Origin: Verrucomicrobiota bacterium
GTDB taxonomy: Bacteria; Verrucomicrobiota; Verrucomicrobiia; Limisphaerales; J093
Direction of reading: 5' to 3'
Assembly: GCA_022710935.1 (NCBI GenBank)
Contig: JAKLFY010000065.1
Location: 1 to 35,579, forward strand
DNA length: 35,579 bases
The notes under the pieces are model-generated. The model did no database searches, was not told the DNA's origin, and saw nothing but the letters and a program-made list of their open reading frames with translations. Position numbers and translations under genes: made by a program. Shown here piece after piece: positions 24,732 to 31,909 of this stretch. Numbering within the stretch: position 1 is the first letter of the stretch; each line of letters begins with the position of its first letter.

Positions 24732-25988
24732 CTACATCTTGCAGAACTGTTCGAAGGCGCCGCCCAGGAGACCGTGAACGTCGCGTTCGACCTCCGCCGC
24801 TGTTGGTTCCCAGCCTGTGAGGGCCAGGTCGGCGTACTTGTCGGTCAGGGCACTCGATAGGCTGCGCCGGGTATGGTCCCACTTGTAGATGATCTGGTCG
24901 AGCACCCGCGCGTCGGAGTGCTGGGCGGTGAAGCTTGTCCCGAGCAATTCGAGCCGGAGCCGAAGCGTCTCGTCGATCAGGTAGGGGACGTTGTTGAACC
25001 ACCAGCAGCCAAAGGGATGCAGGTTGGCGAACTTGCGGGCCAGGACACACAACTCGTGCTGGTTCTCGCGTGACAGCACGGTGACGAGGAACCGGTTTTC
25101 CGGGTAGGCGGCGCAGAGGTGGGCCAACGTCCCGAGGTCGCTGCGCCCGAGTCCGTCTCCGGCAAGGCCGAGCCGCGGATTGACCGCGCGCCGCACGCCC
25201 ATCATCAACGCGAACGGCTGCCCGAACTCGATGCAATGGGGCAGGACGGCTCCTTTCATCAACTGAGCGCACTCGTTTTCGCCGCCGCAGGAGAACTCCG
25301 GCGGCAGGGAAACCATCAGGTAGCGCGCCTCCATCCGCAGGGTCCAATCCGCAAGGAAGCGGCGGACTTCGTTGAGCGTGTGGGTCGAGAGGCCTTCGCC
25401 CACCTCGTAGCCCCACTCGGCGAGGCGGACGGCGGCCCGGGGCCAATCGACCAGGATGGGATCGACCCGGAGCGCCGCGACGAACCGTTCATCGCGCAGG
25501 AAGCCCTTCTGCCAGGCGGCCCGCTCTTCGTCGTCGAAGGGCGAGTTTGTCATGTAGATCGACTTGACGTTGGCGAGTTCCATGCAGCGCGTGACGTAGG
25601 TTTCGGCATTCCATTGCGCGAACCAATCGCGCAGCGCGGGCAGGTCGCGCCGCTTCACATCCAATCCGAGCCGATGGAGCGTCGTCAGGACGCCGCGGCA
25701 GGCTTCGGAGAGGGGCGAATGTTGGATGAACAGGGCGTTCCAGATGATCTCGGCCTGGCGGCTTTTGCGCAGGGTCAGGAAGCTCTCGGGCAGGAGTTCC
25801 TGGCGGCGGTTGGCTTCCGCCATCAGGTAATGGTAGACGAGCAGTTCGTCGATCCCCCACAGGAGCAGCCCGCCCAGCAAGGGATCGTACAGATGCGTGT
25901 GGATATCGATGACGGGTGTCGAACTGACGGCCCGGTCGACCATGGCAGCCAGTGCGTTGCGTCGGAATTCCGTGACGGGGGTGCTCAT
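24732..25988 (-). CDS. glucuronate/uronate isomerase (UxaC) family protein
   Basis: A 418-residue amidohydrolase-fold protein of the UxaC family; true UxaC is about 470. Family marks are the metal-binding HTH near residue 23 (PVIDIHTHLYDP), a TNSPFDDEER segment matching the TTDDPxDDL part of UxaC, and FGCWWFNNVP matching the C-terminal FGSxWWFND block. It has no signal peptide, so it is cytoplasmic. The ATG at 25988 overlaps the sialidase stop as ATGA, implying translational coupling. UxaC interconverts glucuronate/fructuronate and galacturonate/tagaturonate. This divergent short form, coupled to a sialidase, may use another acidic sugar. Confidence 0.8.
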   Translation of the reverse strand: MSTPVTEFRRNALAAMVDRAVSSTPVIDIHTHLYDPLLGGLLLWGIDELLVYHYLMAEANRRQELLPESFLTLRKSRQAEIIWNALFIQHSPLSEACRGVLTTLHRLGLDVKRRDLPALRDWFAQWNAETYVTRCMELANVKSIYMTNSPFDDEERAAWQKGFLRDERFVAALRVDPILVDWPRAAVRLAEWGYEVGEGLSTHTLNEVRRFLADWTLRMEARYLMVSLPPEFSCGGENECAQLMKGAVLPHCIEFGQPFALMMGVRRAVNPRLGLAGDGLGRSDLGTLAHLCAAYPENRFLVTVLSRENQHELCVLARKFANLHPFGCWWFNNVPYLIDETLRLRLELLGTSFTAQHSDARVLDQIIYKWDHTRRSLSSALTDKYADLALTGWEPTAAEVERDVHGLLGGAFEQFCKM

Positions 25989-27136
25989 GGGCGCTGATCC
26001 TGCTCCAAGGTCGCGTTGGCCAGCCAATCCCGATTGAACCGCGTGAAGGTGATGAACTGGTATCCCCGCTCGGCGCCCCGTTCCCACAGAACGCCGACGG
26101 TCCCATCCCGGAGGACCGCGAGATCGGAGTACGCCGCCAGCCCGGGTGCGACGTCCCGTTCCCGCGAAAAGGTCAGCCCCTCATCCCGACTGATCCGAAC
26201 AACGAGATTCGACCGGTCGGGGCCTTTCGGGCCGGTCCACAGGATCCAGTCGCCACCCTCTCGATCGACCGACGCCTGGTAACGCTCGATGGCGCAACAG
26301 ACCGGTGTCACCTTCTCACCGGGGCGGACTGGAGACCAAGTCTGCCCTCCGTCCCCGCTGGTTGACAGCCAGCGGTGGGGGCCGGATTGCTGTCGGATGT
26401 CGATCATCAGGCGTCCGTCGCGCAGCTCGACGAGCTGGCACTCGTCGCCTGAGACGCCCGGCACCCTCCGGCCTCGTTGCCAGGTGCGACCGTGGTCGGT
26501 GCTGAAGACGGCAAAAACTCCCCATGGCTCGAACATCCACACCGGCACAACGAGCCGCCCATCGCGGGTCTGGATGCCGCCGCCCGGCCCCACGACGCTG
26601 CACCGCCACTTGGGATCGGCCAGGTCGCGCGTCACGCGTGTGAGGTCGATCGGTTCGGACCAGGAGGCGCCGTTGTCGCCGCTGGTGCGCGCCAGGATCT
26701 GGCTGTCGTCGGTTCCCGGACGCGCCGTCGAGGTGTTTCGACCCGGCTTACACCGGAGGTAGAAGAGCCAGACCTGTTTGGTCTGCCTGTCGACCAGGGT
26801 CGCCGGGTTGGCGGCTGACCAGCGATCGCCGGGATCTTCGATGATCTTCATGGGCGACCAGGTCACGCCGGCGTCGGTGCTCCGCCGGCAGACCAGATCG
26901 ATGTCGTTGCCTTCATAGCCCGGGTCGCCCAGGTTGTGTTTGCGGGCCTCGGCCAAAGCCAGCAGCGTGCCGTCCGGGGCCGTCTCGATCGCGGGAATGC
27001 GATATCCGAAGTACCCATCGCTGCCCGAGACGAAAACGTCCGTTTGCTGGAGCAGGGCCTCCCCTTGAACTGGGGCGGCGCCGAGGACACCGATGACGGC
27101 GGCGACCGAGCAGGATAGGACGAATCGAGTCTTCAT
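25985..27136 (-). CDS. exported exo-alpha-sialidase-like protein (GH33, BNR repeats)
   Basis: A 383-residue protein from the ATG at 27136, with a signal peptide ending near VQGEA. It has the six-bladed sialidase pattern: the YRIP motif with an active-site Arg, NDIDLVCRRSTDAGVTW, Asp-boxes at STDAGVTW, SGDNGASW, STDHGRTW, SGDGGQTW and a degenerate SRDEGLTF, DECQLVEL with the acidic partner, and AYSDL with the likely nucleophile Tyr. It would release terminal sialic acid or a related sugar outside the cell or in the periplasm. Many family members in this kind of organism are biochemically untested. It is the upstream gene of an ATGA-coupled pair with the UxaC-like gene. Confidence 0.9.
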   Translation of the reverse strand: MKTRFVLSCSVAAVIGVLGAAPVQGEALLQQTDVFVSGSDGYFGYRIPAIETAPDGTLLALAEARKHNLGDPGYEGNDIDLVCRRSTDAGVTWSPMKIIEDPGDRWSAANPATLVDRQTKQVWLFYLRCKPGRNTSTARPGTDDSQILARTSGDNGASWSEPIDLTRVTRDLADPKWRCSVVGPGGGIQTRDGRLVVPVWMFEPWGVFAVFSTDHGRTWQRGRRVPGVSGDECQLVELRDGRLMIDIRQQSGPHRWLSTSGDGGQTWSPVRPGEKVTPVCCAIERYQASVDREGGDWILWTGPKGPDRSNLVVRISRDEGLTFSRERDVAPGLAAYSDLAVLRDGTVGVLWERGAERGYQFITFTRFNRDWLANATLEQDQRP

Positions 27137-27247
27137 CGTTCTACAGACTGTCACAAGGTCTCGACGCCGGGTCGCAGGGCCCGGCCTCGATGGATTTGCA
27201 GGCCGCGCGCCCTCACGCGGCGGGATTTCGGACGCTGCGCGGCAGTA

Positions 27248-28561
27248 TCATCCGATCTTGGGCAGTTCCCACGGTTTGCGGTATTCGTAGCCGTATTGCT
27301 TGACCTGGACGGGGTCGCCGACGATCTGCTCTTTGGCCGGATCCCACTTGAGGGGCTTGCCGGTCTGGACGGCGATGTTGCCCAGGTGACACACGGTGGC
27401 CGAGCGATGGCCGATGGCGACATCGCAGATGGGGGGCTTGCGGCTCTTGATGGAATCGAACCAGTTCTGGTGATGGTCGCGGCTGACGGTGAGCTGGACT
27501 TCGTCCTGCCCGAGCGGTTCCTCGATGGCGCCTTTGACCGAGGATTCGAGCTTGCCGCGGTCGACATAGATGATGCCGTCCTGGCCTTCGAACGTGGTGC
27601 CGATGCGGTGGCTCTGGCCGCAGATGACCGTGACTCCGTTGGCGTACGTGTAGGTGATTTCGAACCAGCCCGGCACTTCGTATCGCTTCTGCGGGTCGTA
27701 CTCGGCGCGCGCGCTGACCGCGACCGGGCCGCTCTCGTCCATGTTGAGGGCCCACTGCGTGATGTCGAGGTGATGAGCCCCCCAGTTGGTCATCTGCCCG
27801 CCCGAGTAATCCCAGAAAAAGCGGAAGTAGTAATGGACGCGGTGCTTGTTGTAGGGACGCTCCGGCGCCGGCCCCAGCCACATGTCGTAGTCGAGTTCGG
27901 CCGGCGGCGCGCTGTCGGGCACCAGCGGTTCCTTGGTCCAATTCACGCCCGGCAGGCCGACGCGCACGGCTTTGATGTCGCCGATGCGTCCGGACCGCAC
28001 GTACTCGCAGGCGCGGCGGAATTTCTCGTCCCGCCAGGAGCGCTGCTGGCTGCCGGTCTGGACGATCCGGTTGTAGTAGCGGGCGGCTTTGACCATGGCC
28101 CAGCCTTCGTGGATGGTCAGGGTCAGCGGCTTCTCGACGTAGACGTCCTTGCCGGCCTGGCAGGCGTGGATTGCGGGGAGGGTGTGCCAGTGATCGGGCG
28201 TGGCGATGAGGACCGCGTCGATGTCCTTGTTCTCGAGCAGGGCCCTGTAGTCCCCATACCCCTTGGCCTCGATGCCGGTCTTTTCCTTGAGCTGTTTTTG
28301 GGCCTGCGCCACGTGACTCGTATCGACATCGCAGACGGCGACCACATGTTTAACCATGGTGGGCGCCATCATGTTGCTGCGGCCTTGCCCGCCGACGGCG
28401 ATGATTCCGACGCGGATGGCTTCGCTGGGCGGCGCCCCGGTCTGTGCGCGCGTGCGATTGAGGAAAAGGCTGGGGGCGGCGACGAGCGTGGTGGCGCCGA
28501 GCGACACGGTCCCGGCGCGTTTGAGGAAAGCCCGACGGGGCATCGACCATGGATTTGTCAT
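27248..28561 (-). CDS. Gfo/Idh/MocA family oxidoreductase, Tat signal
   Basis: A 437-residue protein from the ATG at 28561, with an alternative ATG at 28543. It begins with a twin-arginine signal (PRRAFLKRAG). The Rossmann domain starts IRVGIIAVGGQGRSNM and contains the hallmark VEKPLTLTIHEG, with Lys as catalytic candidate. The C-terminal alpha/beta domain includes GGQMTNWGAHHLDITQWAL, a common active-site segment in this family. These enzymes oxidise or reduce sugars or related polyols with a bound NAD(P). Exported forms are very common in Verrucomicrobia and Planctomycetes. It lies 111 bp upstream of the sialidase on the same strand and is probably part of the same catabolic block. Confidence 0.9.
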   Translation of the reverse strand: MTNPWSMPRRAFLKRAGTVSLGATTLVAAPSLFLNRTRAQTGAPPSEAIRVGIIAVGGQGRSNMMAPTMVKHVVAVCDVDTSHVAQAQKQLKEKTGIEAKGYGDYRALLENKDIDAVLIATPDHWHTLPAIHACQAGKDVYVEKPLTLTIHEGWAMVKAARYYNRIVQTGSQQRSWRDEKFRRACEYVRSGRIGDIKAVRVGLPGVNWTKEPLVPDSAPPAELDYDMWLGPAPERPYNKHRVHYYFRFFWDYSGGQMTNWGAHHLDITQWALNMDESGPVAVSARAEYDPQKRYEVPGWFEITYTYANGVTVICGQSHRIGTTFEGQDGIIYVDRGKLESSVKGAIEEPLGQDEVQLTVSRDHHQNWFDSIKSRKPPICDVAIGHRSATVCHLGNIAVQTGKPLKWDPAKEQIVGDPVQVKQYGYEYRKPWELPKIG

Positions 28562-28671
28562 GCGGATGTTTATCCGGTTTTTGGGGCGCGGTGTCAACGC
28601 TCCCGGGCTGGCCAATAGAATCCTTGAAAGGCGCAAATGAGAGGTGCGACAGTCAGGCTGATCGCGCCGAG

Positions 28672-28688
28672 TTCTTGGGTTTCAAGAA
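28672..28688 (+). promoter_or_regulatory. palindrome upstream of uvrA, possible operator
   Basis: TTCTTG (28672-28677) and CAAGAA (28683-28688) form a perfect 6-bp dyad with a 5-bp spacer, extended by a G:T-compatible pair on each side. It ends 36 bp before the uvrA ATG, where a repressor or SOS-type regulator could bind. No consensus for this lineage is known to me, so this is a candidate only. Confidence 0.25.
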
Positions 28689-28724
28689 TTCCAGGCGGAC
28701 GATTGGTTTGCAGGATTTGCCAGC

Positions 28725-31688
28725 ATGGCTAAGGAATTCATCCGGATCGGCGGCGCGCGCGTCCACAATCTCAAGAACCTCTCGCTCGAAATCCCCCGCG
28801 AGCGGCTGGTGGTGATCACGGGGCCGAGCGGCTCGGGCAAGTCGTCGCTCGCCTTCGACACCCTCTTCGCCGAGGGACAGCGCAAGTACATGGAGTCGCT
28901 CTCCGCGTACGCCCGCCAGTTCCTGGATCTGATCGAGAAGCCGGATGTGGACTTCATCGAGGGCCTTTCGCCCGCGATTGCCATCGAACAGCGGACCGCC
29001 GGGGCCAATCCCCGCTCGCTCATCGCGACGACGACCGAGATCTACGACTACCTCCGCCTCCTCTACGCCCACGTCGGCCAGCCGCACTGCCCCGTCACCG
29101 GCCTCCCCATCGCCTCGCAGACGGCAACCGAGATCGTGGATAGAATCGCCGCGTTGCCGCCTCGCACCCGAGTCATGCTCCTGGCTCCCGTCGTGCGCGA
29201 CCAGCGCGGCGAATTCCGCGACGTCCTCGAACGCCTGACCCGCCAGGGATTCGTCCGGGCGCGCCTCGATGGCGAGATGTACGAGCTGGGGGGCAACGTG
29301 CGGGCCAGGCTCGATCCCAAGAAAAAACACACAATCGAGGTGGTGGTCGATCGATTGGTGATCGACGCCGCGGTCCGGACCCGACTGGCCGATTCCGTCG
29401 AGACAGCCTTGAAATGGGGTCAGGGGCGCGTTCTGGCGCTCGAGCAACCGCCCGGGGCCGACGCGTCCGCGGGCTGGACGGAGAGCTTGCATTCGAGCCG
29501 GATGTACAGTCCAGCCACGGGCCTGAGCTATGACACCCCGACGGCGAAGCATTTCTCGTTCAACGCCCCGTTTGGCGCGTGCGCGGTCTGTCACGGGCTG
29601 GGGAAGAAGCCCGTATTTGACGACCACCTGGTGATTCCCGATCCCGGGAAATCGCTCGCCCAGGGGGCTGTGTCGGCCTGGCGGCGCGGCGGCAAGCGGA
29701 TGATCACGTACTACAAGAGCCTGCTCAAGGGGCTGGCAGCCCACCACGGCGTGAGCCTGGAGACTCCGTTCGAGAACCTGCCCGAGGCGTTCAAGCGGGT
29801 TCTGCTCCACGGATCGGGCGAGACCCCCATCGAATTCACGTTCTGGCGCGCGGGCAAGATGAGCAAACTGAGCCGGCCCTTTGAAGGAGTGCTCCCCAAC
29901 CTCGAGCGGCTCTATCGCGAGAGCGAGAGCGAGTTCACGCGCAACCGGCTCAAGGCCTTCATGAGCCATCAGACGTGCGACGCCTGCGGCGGGCGCCGCC
30001 TGAAGCCGGAAATCCTCGCCGTGACATTGGAGGCGGCGGACGGCACCAGCCAGGCGGGTGCGATGGCGCCCCGAGCGCCCGAGGCAACGGGATCGGCGGC
30101 CTCCGGCCCGGCGACTGGCCCGTCGATTCCCGGCCTTTCGATCATGGATGTGTGTCGCCTCTCGGTCGAGGAGGCGGACCGATTCCTGGGGGATTTGAAG
30201 CTGACGGAATTCCAGCGGAAGGTGGCCGGCGAGATCGTCAAGGAGCTGCGGGCGCGGTTGGGTTTCCTGAAAAACGTGGGCCTGGGGTACCTCACTCTCG
30301 ACCGCGAGAGCGGCAGCCTGAGCGGCGGAGAGGCCCAGCGGATTCGGTTGGCCACGCAGATCGGCGCGGGCCTGGTTGGCGTGCTCTACATCCTGGATGA
30401 GCCGAGCATCGGGCTGCACCAGCGCGACAACGACCGTCTGCTGCACACACTCGAAGGCCTGCGCGACCTGGGCAACTCCGTCCTCGTGGTCGAGCACGAC
30501 GAGGAGACCATCCGCCGCGCCGATTACCTGATCGATCTGGGGCCCGGGGCCGGGGTGCGGGGCGGTGAGCTGGTCGCTTGCGGGACGGTGGCCGAGGTGA
30601 TGGCCAATCCCCAGTCGCTGACCGGACGTTATCTCAAGGGCGACCTGGCGATCCCGATCCCCCGTCGGCGCGGAAAGCCGGTGGGCGACAAAGGCTGGCT
30701 GAGGGTTGTGGGGGCGCGGGAGAACAATCTGAAGAACATCGACGTCCGGTTCCCGCTTGGGACGCTGACATGCGTGACCGGCGTGAGCGGGTCGGGCAAG
30801 AGCACGCTGGTGGACGACATCCTGCGGCGCGCCCTGGCCCGGCGTTTGACCGGCGCCAGCGAGCGGCCGGGCCTGCACACCGGCATCGAAGGCATCGAGA
30901 ACCTGAGCAAGATGGTCGTGATCGACCAGACACCGATCGGGCGCACCCCGCGGAGCAACCCCGCCACCTACACGGGCGTCTTCAACCAGATCCGGGACCT
31001 GTTCGCGCGGCTGCCGGCGGCCAAGATCCGCGGCTACTCCTCGGGGCGATTCAGCTTCAACGTCCGGGGCGGGCGTTGCGAGAAATGCCGTGGAGACGGG
31101 GTTCTCAAGATCGAGATGAACTTCCTGCCGCCGGTCTATGTTCCATGCGAGGCGTGCGGCGGGCGGCGGTACAACCGCGAGACTCTCGAGATCACGTACA
31201 AGGGGCTCAACATCGCTGACGTGCTCGATCTGACGGTCGATGAGGCGGTTCCGTTCTTCCGCGCGCTGCCCGGCATCGATGATGCCTGTGTCACTCTGGC
31301 TGAGGTCGGCCTGGGTTACCTGCGCCTGGGCCAGGCCGCCACCACCCTCAGCGGCGGCGAAGCGCAACGGCTCAAGTTGGCGACCGAGCTGAGCGGGCGG
31401 TCGTTGGGGCATACCCTCTACCTGCTCGACGAACCGACCACCGGCCTCCACTTCCACGACATCGCCAAGTTGCTCGAGGTCCTGGTCAGACTGCGCGACG
31501 CCGGCAATACCCTGATCGTCATCGAGCACCATCTCGACGTCATCAAATGCGCAGACTGGATCATCGACCTCGGGCCCGAGGGCGGGGCCGGCGGGGGCGA
31601 GGTGGTCGCCGCCGGCACGCCGGATCAAATCAGCGCCAATCCGGCGAGCCATACCGGACGTTCCCTGCGCCGAACCCTCGCGCGCTGA
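28725..31688 (+). CDS. uvrA: excinuclease ABC subunit A
   Basis: A 987-residue UvrA, the damage-recognition ATPase of nucleotide excision repair (E. coli is 940). It has two ABC modules: Walker [10 protein letters not shown] near residue 33 and GVSGSGKST near 690, each with an LSGGEAQR signature and a [12 protein letters not shown] or [12 protein letters not shown] Walker B block. The second zinc module is intact (CEKCRGDG to [10 protein letters not shown]). The first keeps only its second pair (ACAVCHGLG); the upstream CPxCG is replaced by a YSPATG segment. An Ala/Pro/Gly-rich insert of about 30 residues lies near residues 435-465. UvrB and UvrC are not in the window. Confidence 0.97.
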   Translation: MAKEFIRIGGARVHNLKNLSLEIPRERLVVITGPSGSGKSSLAFDTLFAEGQRKYMESLSAYARQFLDLIEKPDVDFIEGLSPAIAIEQRTAGANPRSLIATTTEIYDYLRLLYAHVGQPHCPVTGLPIASQTATEIVDRIAALPPRTRVMLLAPVVRDQRGEFRDVLERLTRQGFVRARLDGEMYELGGNVRARLDPKKKHTIEVVVDRLVIDAAVRTRLADSVETALKWGQGRVLALEQPPGADASAGWTESLHSSRMYSPATGLSYDTPTAKHFSFNAPFGACAVCHGLGKKPVFDDHLVIPDPGKSLAQGAVSAWRRGGKRMITYYKSLLKGLAAHHGVSLETPFENLPEAFKRVLLHGSGETPIEFTFWRAGKMSKLSRPFEGVLPNLERLYRESESEFTRNRLKAFMSHQTCDACGGRRLKPEILAVTLEAADGTSQAGAMAPRAPEATGSAASGPATGPSIPGLSIMDVCRLSVEEADRFLGDLKLTEFQRKVAGEIVKELRARLGFLKNVGLGYLTLDRESGSLSGGEAQRIRLATQIGAGLVGVLYILDEPSIGLHQRDNDRLLHTLEGLRDLGNSVLVVEHDEETIRRADYLIDLGPGAGVRGGELVACGTVAEVMANPQSLTGRYLKGDLAIPIPRRRGKPVGDKGWLRVVGARENNLKNIDVRFPLGTLTCVTGVSGSGKSTLVDDILRRALARRLTGASERPGLHTGIEGIENLSKMVVIDQTPIGRTPRSNPATYTGVFNQIRDLFARLPAAKIRGYSSGRFSFNVRGGRCEKCRGDGVLKIEMNFLPPVYVPCEACGGRRYNRETLEITYKGLNIADVLDLTVDEAVPFFRALPGIDDACVTLAEVGLGYLRLGQAATTLSGGEAQRLKLATELSGRSLGHTLYLLDEPTTGLHFHDIAKLLEVLVRLRDAGNTLIVIEHHLDVIKCADWIIDLGPEGGAGGGEVVAAGTPDQISANPASHTGRSLRRTLAR

Positions 31689-31735
31689 GCGGGGCGGCCA
31701 GGCCAGGGCGCACATGCACAGCGTCGGAAGTTCCT

Positions 31736-31800
31736 CCGCGTGGGGGCACGCGGCCTACAATGGGTGTCATCAGCTTGTAGGCCGGGTCGCCTGACCCGGC
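31736..31800. repeat. cluster of three hairpins between uvrA and the TPR gene
   Basis: Three adjoining stem-loops: CCGCGTG-gggg-CACGCGG (31736-31753); CGGCCTACAA with TTGTAGGCCG (31751-31760 and 31775-31784), overlapping the first by 3 bp; and GCCGGGTC-gcct-GACCCGGC (31781-31800). The block is intergenic, 48 bp after the uvrA stop. It resembles REP/BIME-like elements. It could also end the uvrA transcript, but has no T-run. Confidence 0.6.
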
Positions 31801-31874
31801 GTCTGCACCGATGTCTGTCCCTGTACAGAATCCTTGAAATGGGGCGCCGAGCGCCGACAATGAGGCCGAACTTG

Positions 31875-31892
31875 CCCCCCTAAGCCGGGGGG
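31875..31892 (+). other. G6/C6 hairpin in the leader of the TPR gene
   Basis: CCCCCC (31875-31880), a 6-nt loop and GGGGGG (31887-31892) form a strong stem. It is followed by TTT and an A-rich stretch, 17 bp before the ATG at 31910. It may sequester the G-rich ribosome-binding region or serve as a weak terminator or attenuator after uvrA. Confidence 0.4.
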
Positions 31893-31909
31893 TTTGAAAA
31901 AATCGAGTC

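Noticed and set aside
28653-31715. Reverse open frame of 1020 codons opposite uvrA
   Set aside because: Antisense shadow caused by GC-rich third positions. The translation is Gln/Arg/Asp-rich with no family resemblance, while uvrA is unmistakable.
28617-31839. The 13-mer AGAATCCTTGAAA occurs both before uvrA (28617-28629) and after it (31827-31839)
   Set aside because: Several 13-base direct repeats are expected by chance in 35 kb; the flanking bases do not match and there is no mobile-element structure.
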